In this document: one piece after another, positions 46,668-59,625 of the stretch | Position numbering within the stretch: position 1 is the first letter of the stretch | How the letters are laid out: each line of letters opens with the position of its first letter | Assembly (NCBI RefSeq): GCF_002028425.1 | Contig: NZ_CP020042.1 | Location: 1,178,001 to 1,242,000, forward strand | Source of the DNA: Streptomyces katrae | Lineage (GTDB): Bacteria; Actinomycetota; Actinomycetes; Streptomycetales; Streptomycetaceae | Direction of reading: 5' to 3' | DNA length: 64,000 nucleotides | Translations under genes and position numbers: made by a program | Notes under the pieces: model-generated | Told to the model about the DNA's origin: nothing | The model's database searches: none | The model's input: the letters and a program-made list of their open reading frames with translations, nothing else

Positions 46668-46739
46668 TCAGTCCCAGCCGTTGCCGTTGTCGCGGAGCGT
46701 ACAGAGCGGGCGGGTGGTGGCGGTGTGCGCAGCGGACAT
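46668..46739 (-). CDS. 23-residue peptide gene, possible RiPP precursor or signal peptide
   Basis: Seen: ATG with GGAGGA four bases upstream, 23 codons, TGA, then an intrinsic terminator. The product begins MSAAHTATTRPL, has a single Cys13 and ends LRDNGNGWD. The N-terminal half is Ala/Thr-rich and plain; the C-terminal half has the polar, aromatic character of a modified core. No signal peptide. It lies 174 bp downstream of the MshA-like glycosyltransferase gene on the same strand and converges with the LuxR-type regulator. I do not recognise the family. Inferred options: a ribosomal peptide scaffold modified by the neighbouring ligase, amidotransferase and glycosyltransferase, or a short signal peptide for the LuxR-type protein. 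Confidence 0.6.
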   Translation of the reverse strand: MSAAHTATTRPLCTLRDNGNGWD

Positions 46740-46913
46740 GATTCCTCCAGGAATTGCGAAACGTTGATTCGGTCTCCGTGGATCCGTGCCGCCGGTATTC
46801 CTTCGAAGACCTCTCCATTGTCGTACGGATTCCGGGGGCGGGCCAGTTCCCTATAGCGCACCTGAGGCGGATCTGAAGGAGTTCATACAGACGTTACGCT
46901 TGCGCACCTTTGG

Positions 46914-48254
46914 TCAGCTCAAAAGTGCTGCTAGGGTGGAATTCCGGCCTTCTCGGCCCTCCAGGGGAGAGGCGTCGGCGAGGCAGGAGCGTGCCGCCGC
47001 TCCTGCCTCACTCATGTCCGTGCCCAGTCGCGCCCCTTCCTCGCGCAGTACGTCCTCGTAGACCTCGAGGGTCCGGGCCGCCGCGCCGCGCCAGCTCATG
47101 TTCCGGGCGTGGACCAGCGCCGCCCGGCCCATCACCGCGGCCTCCCCCGGGTGTTCGGCGAACCACAGCAGTCTGCGGGCGTACTCCGCCGGATCGTTGC
47201 CGTGCACGAGCACCCCCGTCACCCCGTCCCGTACGGCGGTCGGCAGCCCGCCCACCGCGGAGGCCAGGACCGGGGTCCCGCACGCCTGCGCCTCCAGGGC
47301 GACCAGCCCGAAGGACTCGCTGCGCGAGGGCACCATCAGCACGTCCGCCGCCCGGTACCACAGCGCCAACTCCTGCTGCGGTACCGGCGGGTGGTGGCGC
47401 AGTACCTCCGAGACGCCCAGCTCGCGGGCGAGTTCCCAGGCCGCTCCGCGCGGCCCGGCGCCCGAGTTGCCGCCCACCACCGGGACGAGGGTCCGCCCGC
47501 GCAGGTGCGGGGCCCGCTCCAGCAGTGCGGCGACCGCCCGGACCATCACGTCGGGCCCCTTGAGGGGCTGGATGCGGCCCGCGTACAAGGGGATGAACGC
47601 ATCGGCCGGCAGCCCGAGCCGGGCCCGCGCCGCCGCCCTCCCCCGGCCGGGGCCGAAGGTGGCCAGGTCCACGCCCGGCCGGACGATCCGGGTGCGGCGC
47701 GCGTCGGCCCCGTACAGCTCGCACAGCGCCCGTGCCTCGTCGCCGGTGTTGGCGATCAGCCGGTCCGCGGAGCCCACCACCTGGTGCTCGCCCCGGATCC
47801 GCAGCTCGGGCTCGGGGGCGTCCCCCTCGGCGAGGGCGGCGTTCTTGACCCGGGCCAGGGTGTGGGCGGTGTGCACGAACGGGATGCGCCAGCCGGCCGC
47901 CGCGATGCGGCCGGCCTGGCCGGAGAGCCAGTAGTGCGAGTGCACCAGGTGGTAGCGCCGTTCCTCCTTCAGCAGCGCCAGCGAGAAGGGCACCACCAGG
48001 GCGGGCATGTCCTCCTTGGACAGCGGCGCGCGCGGTCCGGCCTCCAGGTGCCGCACCCGGACCCCCGGCCCGAGACCGGCCGGATCGGGGTCCTCCTCCC
48101 CCCTGCACCGGGTGAACAGGTCCACCTCCACGCCCTGTTCGGCCAGGGCTCGGGAGAGCTGGACCATGTAGACGTTCATGCCGCCCGCGTCCCCGGTGCC
48201 GGGCTGGTGCAGCGGCGAGGTGTGGACGCTGAGCATGGCGACGCGCAGGGACAC
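46914..48254 (-). CDS. MshA-like family 4 glycosyltransferase
   Basis: The protein has 446 residues; the GTG at 48254 was chosen because GGAG lies seven bases upstream (a TTG at 48266 overlaps that site). Seen: LSVHTSPLHQPGTGDAGGMN at the N terminus, VHSHYWLSGQAGRIAA, AEGDAPEPELRIRGEHQVV, YAGRIQPLKGPDVMVRAV and the EX7E block ESFGLVALEAQACGTP. Known: this is the exact signature set of MshA, which joins GlcNAc to inositol-3-phosphate in mycothiol synthesis. Streptomycetes keep their housekeeping mshA elsewhere, so this is likely a paralogue recruited to a cluster. A 30-residue C-terminal tail (after LGTDMSEAG) looks non-conserved. Confidence 0.85.
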   Translation of the reverse strand: MSLRVAMLSVHTSPLHQPGTGDAGGMNVYMVQLSRALAEQGVEVDLFTRCRGEEDPDPAGLGPGVRVRHLEAGPRAPLSKEDMPALVVPFSLALLKEERRYHLVHSHYWLSGQAGRIAAAGWRIPFVHTAHTLARVKNAALAEGDAPEPELRIRGEHQVVGSADRLIANTGDEARALCELYGADARRTRIVRPGVDLATFGPGRGRAAARARLGLPADAFIPLYAGRIQPLKGPDVMVRAVAALLERAPHLRGRTLVPVVGGNSGAGPRGAAWELARELGVSEVLRHHPPVPQQELALWYRAADVLMVPSRSESFGLVALEAQACGTPVLASAVGGLPTAVRDGVTGVLVHGNDPAEYARRLLWFAEHPGEAAVMGRAALVHARNMSWRGAAARTLEVYEDVLREEGARLGTDMSEAGAAARSCLADASPLEGREGRNSTLAALLS

Positions 48255-48419
48255 GTGGAACTCCAACGGGGAGAGGCCGCGCGTCCCGCGCCGCCGGTGA
48301 CCGGCGCGCGGTCACGCGGCGAAGGAGGGTGGTCGTCTCACTGTGGTGCTGGTGGTGCTGGTGCTGGTGCTGCGGGGACGTACCGCCGTGTGGGGGGCGG
48401 CGGCACGGTGCGGGGCCGG

Positions 48420-49994
48420 TCAGAAGCCGAAGACCGGGCCCGAGGTCGGGGCCAGCCGGGTGCCCGGGGCGGGCGGGACGAGGACCGCGGCCGACACCGG
48501 ACCGCCCGGCTCCACCTTGAGGGCGGCGGCCAGCCGGTCCGCGCCCTCCGGCATCACCGGCCGCGCCCAGGCACCGAGCGCCCGGGCCACGGCCAGCTGC
48601 GCGGCGAGGGCCGGGAGGTGGCGGCTGTCGGCCGTGGGCCGGTGCGCCTCGTGCGCGTTGACGTGGCCGAAGTCGGCCGCCGAGCGCACCATCTCGTCGA
48701 GCAGGGCGACGGCCCTGCGGGGGTCGAAGGACTCGGGCGAGTACGCCTCCCGCAGGTCCTCCACCCCGCGCAGCAGCCGCCGTTCCAGCACCTCCCAGCC
48801 GGCGCCGCCGGGCAGGGCCGCCGGGGCCAGCCCGGCGCACTCCTCGCGGACGGCCGCGAACAGCCTGGCCAGCCAGCTGTTCCAGCTCTCGTCGAGCTCC
48901 CGGCGCGCGGCGGCCAGCCGCTCGGGCCGGAACTCCGTGCGCCGGCCCAGCGGCCGGGCCTGCAGGACGTGCCGGCGCAGCGTGTCGGAACCGTACTCGG
49001 TGATCAGGTCCAGGGCCCAGGCCTTCTGGCCGGAGCCCCAGACCAGGGCCTCGTCGTCCAGGACGTACGCCTCGTTGACGCAGAAGTGCTGCGGCAGCTT
49101 CACGCCCTGGGCGAAGAGCAGGACCGGCAGCAGGACCGCGTGGCAGAAGGCGTGGCCGAAGCCGCAGAAGTGGATGGCCCGTTCGGGCAGCGCCTGGTCC
49201 CCGTAGCCGAACAGGTGCATCGCGGCGGCCTCGAAGCAGCCGTCGATCCGGTGCTCGGGGAAGCCGTCGACCGGGACGGGCAGCCCCCACTCGGCGGGGT
49301 GGGCGACCGCGATGTCGGGCAGGCCGTCCTCGACGAGGGATTCGCAGAGCGCGGCCAGCCGCGGCGGCAGGCCCGTGCCGGCCCAGTAGTCGGCGAGGGC
49401 GTCCCGGTGCGGCTCCAGCGGGACGTAGAGCCGGCGGCAGCGCCGGGGCACGGCCGCGGAGCCGCACTGGGCGCAGCGGGGCTCCAGCAGGTCGCCGCCG
49501 TCGTTGGGGCGGGCGCACTCGTGGCACATGCCGCCTTCGCTGGAGGCGGAGCAGTGCGGGCAGGTGCCGGTGACGTGGGCGCCGTGGAGCCAGCGCTCGC
49601 AGGACTCGCAGTACGGGGTGAGGCGGGTGCGGGCGGCGATGACGCCCTCGGAGTGCAGGCGCCGGAAGAGGTCCGCGAGCCAGCGTCCGTACCCCTTGTC
49701 CTGGCGGGGGCGCACGACGTGGTCGAACTCCACGCCCGAGCGCAGCCAGTCCGAGGTGATGGCGGCCCGGTACCCCTCCGCCACCTCCTCCGGTTTGCGG
49801 CCCGCGCGCAGGGCGCGGGCGTGTACGGAGCTGTTGTGGTCGGCGGTGCCCGTGGTGAACAGGACGGGTTCGCCCTCGGCCCTCAGGTAGCGCGACAGGA
49901 CGTCCGCCGCGACGTAGGGGCCCGCGAGGTGTCCGACGTGCAGTTCGCCGTGGGTGGCCGGCGGGGTCGCGGTGATCCATACGGGGGTGCTCAT
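48420..49994 (-). CDS. Methionyl-tRNA synthetase-like protein with lost KMSKS motif
   Basis: The protein has 524 residues with a full AAGGAGGT ribosome binding site before the ATG. Seen: a class I aminoacyl-tRNA synthetase fold with the HIGH motif HVGH (19-22), two zinc knuckles with cysteines at 129, 132, 145, 148, 157, 160, 174 and 177 as in MetRS, FCGFGHAFCHAVLLP, and an anticodon-type helical C terminus. Where MetRS has KMSKSRGN this protein has VWGSGQKA (about 318-325). Known: MetRS-like proteins without tRNA charging act in natural-product pathways, for example hydrazine synthetases fused to cupins; MshC, a CysRS paralogue, ligates Cys to GlcN-Ins. Inferred: amino acid activation or ligation in the pathway. 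Not a housekeeping MetRS. Confidence 0.88.
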   Translation of the reverse strand: MSTPVWITATPPATHGELHVGHLAGPYVAADVLSRYLRAEGEPVLFTTGTADHNSSVHARALRAGRKPEEVAEGYRAAITSDWLRSGVEFDHVVRPRQDKGYGRWLADLFRRLHSEGVIAARTRLTPYCESCERWLHGAHVTGTCPHCSASSEGGMCHECARPNDGGDLLEPRCAQCGSAAVPRRCRRLYVPLEPHRDALADYWAGTGLPPRLAALCESLVEDGLPDIAVAHPAEWGLPVPVDGFPEHRIDGCFEAAAMHLFGYGDQALPERAIHFCGFGHAFCHAVLLPVLLFAQGVKLPQHFCVNEAYVLDDEALVWGSGQKAWALDLITEYGSDTLRRHVLQARPLGRRTEFRPERLAAARRELDESWNSWLARLFAAVREECAGLAPAALPGGAGWEVLERRLLRGVEDLREAYSPESFDPRRAVALLDEMVRSAADFGHVNAHEAHRPTADSRHLPALAAQLAVARALGAWARPVMPEGADRLAAALKVEPGGPVSAAVLVPPAPGTRLAPTSGPVFGF

Positions 49995-50249
49995 GGGACC
50001 TCCTTGACGTTGTGGTGCGCAGTACGCAGCGGGGCTTGGCACGGGCTGAGCGCTCGGGGCGGCGGGCCGCTGCCCGGCCGCCGGGCAGCCCGGGGTGCCG
50101 TTCCAGCGTGACAGAGAAACGAACCGCCCGGTCTGGTATCCGGGTGCGCGTTCACGCCGTTGCGTGGATACGCCAGGAGGTACCGGCCGGTCGGCCGGAT
50201 GGTCCGGGGGCCCGGGGCGGGCGCCACCACCCGTGTCCCGCGCGGCCGT

Positions 50250-52055
50250 TCAGGCGGCGCAGTCGAGCGGGACGCGCAGGGAGCGGACCACCTCGGTCCA
50301 CAGTTCGTGCGAGGCCAGCGCCCACAGCGCGAGCGCGTCGCCCTCCGAGGGGCGTTCCAGCTGGCGCGCCAGCAGGGCCCGGACCCGTTCGGGACGGACC
50401 CGCCCGGCCCGTGCCAGCCGCTGCGGGGACAGCAGTTCGCGTACGGGGTCCAGCAGGGGCCCGCCGGGCGCGATCAGGGCGGCGACGGGCAGGGCGGACG
50501 GCTGCCGGGCGCGCAGGGCCACGGCCTTGGGCAGCAGCTCCCGCGCGGCCTCGCGCAGCGCCCGCCGGTCGTGCGGGCCGCTGGGTGCGAGCGCGCGGGC
50601 GCGGGCGGCGACGGCGGGGCGGCAGAACGGCATCCTGGCCTCGACGGCCCAGGCCATCCCCAGGTGGTCGGCCCGGCGCAGGGGTCCGGCGGGCAGCCGC
50701 CAGCGGGTCTCGAAGGCGGTGACGGCGGCGGGGCGGTCACCGTCCGGGCAGGAGCGCAGCTCCCGCTCCACGCGGTCGGCGGCCGATCCCTCGTCGGCGA
50801 GGTAGGCGCGGTAGGCGGGCGTGTACAGCCACTCGCGGAGCGGGCGGGGCGCGGCGCCCAGCGCGTCGGTGTAGGAGGCGGCCCAGTCCGGGCCGGTGTG
50901 GGCCGAGGAGGCGGCGTGCAGCCGGGCGGGCGCGCCGAACAGCTCGTCGGCGCCGTCCCCGGTCAGGGCGACGGTGTATCCGGCCTGCCGGGCGGCGCGG
51001 AAGAGGGCGTAGGCGACGAGGGCGGCGGGGTCGGCGTCGGGCTGTCCCAGGTGGCGGGTGGTCCGGGTGAGCAGCGAGGGCAGTTCGGCCGGGTCCAGGG
51101 CGACCTCGTGGTGGACGGTGCGGGTGTGCCGGGCGACCTGGCGGGCCCGGCTGTGCTCGGCGCCGGGCCACCGGCCGCGCAGGGCGAGGTGGAAGGTGTG
51201 CGGGGCGGGCGCCCCGGCCTCGCGGGCGTACTCGGCGGCCAGCGCCGTGACGAGTCCGGAGGCGAGCCCCCCGCTGGTGAGGGTGCACACCGGCACGTCG
51301 GCCCGTGCCAGGCGCCGCACCTCGCGGCGCAACAGGTCCGCCACGTCCCCGCCGGCCCCCTCGGGGGCCTCCTGTTCCCCGGGGGGTCTGCGCCGTACGA
51401 CGGGCGCCCGGCCGGGCCGTACGACGGCGGTGGCGCCGGGCGGCAGCAGCCCGACGCCCTCCAGCGCGGTGCGGGCGGAGACGGGGGTGCGCAGGCACAG
51501 GACGGTGTCGAGGCTGTCCTCGCGCGGGCCGGTCCGCACCCCGTCGAAGGCCAGCAGCGCGGGGATCTCCGAGGCGAAGCGGAACGTGCCGTCCGTGCCC
51601 TGGTGGTAGTGGAGGGTCTTGATCCCCAGCGGGTCGACGGCGAGGACCAGCCGGGGCTCCGCGCGCAGGTCGAGGACCGCGACGGCGAACATCCCGTCGA
51701 GGCGCCGTGCGAAGTCGGGGCCGTGTTCCGCGTACAGCGCGGGCAGCAGGGTGCCGTCGCACCGGTCGGGGAACCGGTGGCCGCGGGCGGCGAGTTCGCG
51801 CCGCAGGGCGGTGTGGTTGTGGATCTGCCCGTTCAGCACGGCCGTGATGCCCGGCAGGTGCGCGAGCCGGTACGGCTGGCTCCCGCCGCGCGGCTCGGTC
51901 ACGGCGAGCCGGTCGCAGCCGAGCGCCCAGCCGGGCCCGCGCAGCACGCGGTGCTCGTCGGGGCCGCCGTGCCGCTGCCGGGCCGAGACGGCGGCGAGTT
52001 CGGCCGGGTCCGGGTGGGCCGGCGCGGGCGAGAGGGAGCCGAAGATCCTGCACAT
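50250..52055 (-). CDS. Asparagine synthetase-like glutamine amidotransferase
   Basis: The protein has 601 residues; GGAGG lies eight bases before the ATG. Seen: an N-terminal glutaminase domain with nucleophile Cys2, RHGGPDE, NGQIHNH and DGMFAVAVLD, then an AsnB-type synthetase domain with GDGADELFG (366-374). The PP-loop reads SGGLASG (261-267) rather than SGGLDSS, so the Asp that binds Mg-pyrophosphate is Ala265. Known: cluster-borne AsnB homologues form amides in peptides and beta-lactams. The PP-loop change suggests altered or lost adenylation. It starts at a divergent promoter shared with the PIG-L gene and is followed by the MetRS-like gene after 255 bp. Confidence 0.87.
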   Translation of the reverse strand: MCRIFGSLSPAPAHPDPAELAAVSARQRHGGPDEHRVLRGPGWALGCDRLAVTEPRGGSQPYRLAHLPGITAVLNGQIHNHTALRRELAARGHRFPDRCDGTLLPALYAEHGPDFARRLDGMFAVAVLDLRAEPRLVLAVDPLGIKTLHYHQGTDGTFRFASEIPALLAFDGVRTGPREDSLDTVLCLRTPVSARTALEGVGLLPPGATAVVRPGRAPVVRRRPPGEQEAPEGAGGDVADLLRREVRRLARADVPVCTLTSGGLASGLVTALAAEYAREAGAPAPHTFHLALRGRWPGAEHSRARQVARHTRTVHHEVALDPAELPSLLTRTTRHLGQPDADPAALVAYALFRAARQAGYTVALTGDGADELFGAPARLHAASSAHTGPDWAASYTDALGAAPRPLREWLYTPAYRAYLADEGSAADRVERELRSCPDGDRPAAVTAFETRWRLPAGPLRRADHLGMAWAVEARMPFCRPAVAARARALAPSGPHDRRALREAARELLPKAVALRARQPSALPVAALIAPGGPLLDPVRELLSPQRLARAGRVRPERVRALLARQLERPSEGDALALWALASHELWTEVVRSLRVPLDCAA

Positions 52056-52123
52056 GACGGACGCCTCCGCTTCCCACGCGTGCGCGTGGTTCCTGGGCGA
52101 TGGGGTGCGGTGAAGACTTCGCG

Positions 52124-52155
52124 TGGCGTACAGGCGACATGTCGCGAGTACGCCA
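52124..52155. promoter_or_regulatory. 32-bp near-perfect palindrome in a divergent promoter
   Basis: Outer arms TGGCGTAC and GTACGCCA are perfectly complementary, and the centre GCGACATGTCGC is itself a perfect 12-bp palindrome; only two bases on each side break the symmetry. It lies 68 bp from the AsnB-like start and 46 bp from the PIG-L start. It is very likely the operator of a cluster regulator acting on both genes. Confidence 0.85.
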
Positions 52156-52201
52156 AAGGGGCTGCCTTGCGGGCCACGTCCGGGCCCAACAGGCTGATCG
52201 C

Positions 52202-52948
52202 ATGGAACACTTCGCGACCAATCTCATTGACCGCAGCGCACCGGAATCCCTGCTGGTCGTGGCCGCGCACCCGGACGACATCGAGTTCTGCGTCAGCGGG
52301 ACGGTCATGCGGTGGATCGCGCAGGGCACGCAGCGCGTGACGTACTGCATCGTCACGGACGGCGGCGCCGGCGGCTACGACGAACGGCTCCCCCGCCAGG
52401 CCATGGGCGACCTCCGCCGGGCCGAGCAGGTCCATTCGGCCAAGCGCAGCGGCGTCGACGACGTCCGCTTCCTCGGCTACCCGGACAGTTACGTGGAGGC
52501 GAGCGTGGAGCTGCGCCGCGACCTGTGCCGGGTGATCCGGGAGGTCCGCCCGCAGCGGGCCGTGATCCCGAGCCCGGAGATCAACTGGTCCCGCATCGCC
52601 GACCTGCACCCCGACCACCGTGCGGTGGGCGACGCCGCCCTGCGGGCGGTCTACCCCGAGGCGCGCAACCCCTTCGCCCACCCGTCCCTGCTCAAGGAGG
52701 AGGGGCTGGAGCCGTGGATCGTGCCCGAGCTGTGGCTGATGACCGGCCCGACCCCGAACCAGTACGTCGACGTCACCCCGGTGTTCGACCGGAAGGTGGA
52801 GGCGCTGCGCATCCACACCTCGCAGACCGCCCACTTCGACGATCTCGCGGGGCTGCTGCGGGACTGGCTGGGCGAGCACGCCCGGGCGGCCGGGCTCCCC
52901 GCCGGGCGGATGGCGGAGGCCTTCCAGGTCGTGCGGATCGACGGCTGA
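52202..52948 (+). CDS. PIG-L (LmbE/MshB-like) deacetylase
   Basis: The protein has 248 residues; the ATG at 52202 has only a weak AGG upstream, and longer in-frame starts would run into the palindromic operator. Seen: the zinc motif AAHPDDIEFCVSG (His23, Asp26), TDGGAGGYD, and the second motif DLHPDHRAVGDAAL (136-149). Known: PIG-L enzymes deacetylate GlcNAc-inositol (MshB) or mycothiol conjugates (Mca) and act in several antibiotic pathways. With the MshA-like enzyme next door, a GlcNAc-type intermediate is a reasonable substrate. It is the only gene in this block on the plus strand. Confidence 0.88.
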   Translation: MEHFATNLIDRSAPESLLVVAAHPDDIEFCVSGTVMRWIAQGTQRVTYCIVTDGGAGGYDERLPRQAMGDLRRAEQVHSAKRSGVDDVRFLGYPDSYVEASVELRRDLCRVIREVRPQRAVIPSPEINWSRIADLHPDHRAVGDAALRAVYPEARNPFAHPSLLKEEGLEPWIVPELWLMTGPTPNQYVDVTPVFDRKVEALRIHTSQTAHFDDLAGLLRDWLGEHARAAGLPAGRMAEAFQVVRIDG

Positions 52949-53009
52949 GCGGCCGCCCGGGCCGGGTCGCGGCCCGGGCGCACCCCTGTGCTCACCGGTC
53001 TCACCGGTC

Positions 53010-53726
53010 TCACCTGTAGATGAGCAGTTCCCCTTCGGTCGCGCCCGCCAGTTCGTAGCGGGTGGCGACCAGCGGGCGGCCCGAGTAGAGCCGGATCAGC
53101 GTCGCCGCGTCGCCGCTGAACCGGGCCGGGGGCCGGCCCTGCACCTCGTTGCCCAGTTCCAGCGCTCCGGTGTGGCCGTCGATGTCGGCGATCAGCCGGG
53201 GCGTTTCGCGCTTACGGCTGGTGACCTGCAGCAGCGGCAGGGCGAGGGCCAGGCTGGTGCCCGCGTACGCGCCCGGCTCCCCGAAGGCCTCGCGGACGTC
53301 GCCCGCGTGGATCCACTCCCCCAGGGCCACCGCGTCCAGCCTGCCGTCACCGGCGGCGATGACCGGCCCGGCCTCGCTGAACCCGCGCTCCAGCTCGTCC
53401 ACGATCCGGCCCACCGGCCAGTCCACGCGCTCGGCCACGTCGGCGGCGTTGGCGGCGGGGAGGAAGACCCCCTCCTCCAGCCGGCCCTCGACGATCCGTA
53501 CGAGGGCCGCCGCGCAGTGCGCGAGCACGTCCCGGGCGGTCCAGCCCGGGCAGGCGGTCCGCAGCCCGAACGAGGCCTCCGGTGTGCGGCGCAACAGCGG
53601 GATCAGCACGTCCCGTTCGGTGCGCAGCAGCAGGTCCGGGAGCCACGGGTCCCGTTCGCCGGAGGCTGCGGTGTCCGGGGCGGCGCCCGGTGCGGCGTCC
53701 AGTGTGGTGTGCACGATGGTGTCCAC
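53010..53726 (-). CDS. Maleylpyruvate isomerase/DinB-like family protein
   Basis: The protein has 238 residues with a GTG start. Seen: LRTACPGWTARDVLAHCAAA near residue 56, the family motif with its metal-binding His, and later GEWIHAGDVREAFGEP with a second His, then a C-terminal SCP2/MDMPI-like domain (RFSGDAATLIRLYSGR). Known: this actinobacterial family includes mycothiol-dependent isomerases and S-transferases. It is the last gene of the SAM-recycling operon, 15 bp after sahH. Inferred: a thiol- or metal-dependent step in the pathway; the substrate is not readable. Confidence 0.8.
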   Translation of the reverse strand: MDTIVHTTLDAAPGAAPDTAASGERDPWLPDLLLRTERDVLIPLLRRTPEASFGLRTACPGWTARDVLAHCAAALVRIVEGRLEEGVFLPAANAADVAERVDWPVGRIVDELERGFSEAGPVIAAGDGRLDAVALGEWIHAGDVREAFGEPGAYAGTSLALALPLLQVTSRKRETPRLIADIDGHTGALELGNEVQGRPPARFSGDAATLIRLYSGRPLVATRYELAGATEGELLIYR

Positions 53727-53741
53727 GGTGTCCCCGGCAGA

Positions 53742-58639
<4,898 letters not shown>

Positions 58640-58640
58640 C

Positions 58641-59624
58641 TCATTCCAGTCCCCTCAGGTGTCCGGACAGTTCCGCCTCGCTGCGCGGGCCGTAGGCGGA
58701 GCGCAGCCGGGCCAGGAGGGCTTCCCGGGTCAGCCGGTACTCCTGGGTGCCGGCGTGGTCGAGCACGGTCGCCGCGACCGCGCAGCCCAGCTGGGCCGCG
58801 TACCGCTCGGGCACGCCCCAGGCCGTCCCGGCGAGGAACCCGGCCCGGAAGGCGTCGCCGACGCCGGTCGGGTCGACCACGTCCGCGACGGGCACCGCCG
58901 CCACGGTCAGCTCTCCGCCGGCGGCGGTGCGGATGCGGACGCCGTCCTCGCCGCGGGTGGTGACCCAGGAGCCGACCCGTTCCAGGACCTGCTCCTCGGT
59001 GAGCCCGGAGCGTTCGCAGAGCAGGGCGGACTCGTACTCGTTGGTGAACAGCCGCGTCGCCCCGTCGAGCAGTTCCAGCACCTCGTCCCGGGTGAGCCGG
59101 GCGAGCTGCTGGGAGGGGTCGGAGGCGAAGGGGACGCCCAGTTCGCGGCAGGCGCGGGTGTGGCGGAGCATGGCCTGCGGATCGTCCGGGGAGACGAGCA
59201 CCAGGTCGGGGCGGCCGGTGCGGGCGACGACCTCGTGCAGGTCGATCTCGCGGGCCTCGGCCATCGCGCCCGCGTAGAAGGTCGCGATCTGGTTCTGCTC
59301 CTCGTCGGTGGTGCAGACGAAGCGGGCGGTGTGGAGGGTGTCGCTGACGCGTACGGAGTCGGTGTCCACTCCGTGGTCCTTGAGCCACAGCCGGTACGGC
59401 TCGAAGTCCGCGCCCACCGCGCCCACCAGCAGGGGGCGCAGTCCCAGGACGCCGAGACCGAAGGCGATGTTCGCCGCCACGCCGCCACGCCGCACGTCCA
59501 GGTGGTCGGCGAGGAAGGACAGGGAGACCCGGTCCAGCCGGTCCGCCAGCAGCTGCTCGGCGAACCGGCCGGGGAAGGTCATCAGGTGATCGGTCGCGAT
59601 GGAACCCGTGACAGCGATCCGCAT
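58641..59624 (-). CDS. adoK: PfkB-family adenosine kinase
   Basis: The protein has 327 residues. Seen: AVTGSIATDHLMTFPGRFAE and the RVSLSFLADHLDVRRGGVAA block shared with actinobacterial adenosine kinases, and the PfkB signature DPTGVGDAFRAGFLAG with the catalytic Asp. Known: it phosphorylates adenosine to AMP. Lying between metK and metH with one-base gaps, it removes the adenosine made by SAH hydrolase and so pulls that reversible reaction forward. Confidence 0.92.
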   Translation of the reverse strand: MRIAVTGSIATDHLMTFPGRFAEQLLADRLDRVSLSFLADHLDVRRGGVAANIAFGLGVLGLRPLLVGAVGADFEPYRLWLKDHGVDTDSVRVSDTLHTARFVCTTDEEQNQIATFYAGAMAEAREIDLHEVVARTGRPDLVLVSPDDPQAMLRHTRACRELGVPFASDPSQQLARLTRDEVLELLDGATRLFTNEYESALLCERSGLTEEQVLERVGSWVTTRGEDGVRIRTAAGGELTVAAVPVADVVDPTGVGDAFRAGFLAGTAWGVPERYAAQLGCAVAATVLDHAGTQEYRLTREALLARLRSAYGPRSEAELSGHLRGLE

Positions 59625-59625
59625 G

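Noticed and set aside
48343..48372. GGTGCT/CAGCAC trinucleotide-type repeat before the glycosyltransferase
   Set aside because: Short low-complexity tract; the His/Gln or Trp/Cys-rich short frames it creates lack support on either strand.
48420..49994. MetRS-like gene as an antibiotic-resistant MetRS
   Set aside because: A resistance copy must charge tRNA; the KMSKS loop is destroyed.
48420..49994. Firm assignment as a hydrazine synthetase
   Set aside because: No cupin domain or amine N-hydroxylase is visible in the window, so only a comparison is justified.
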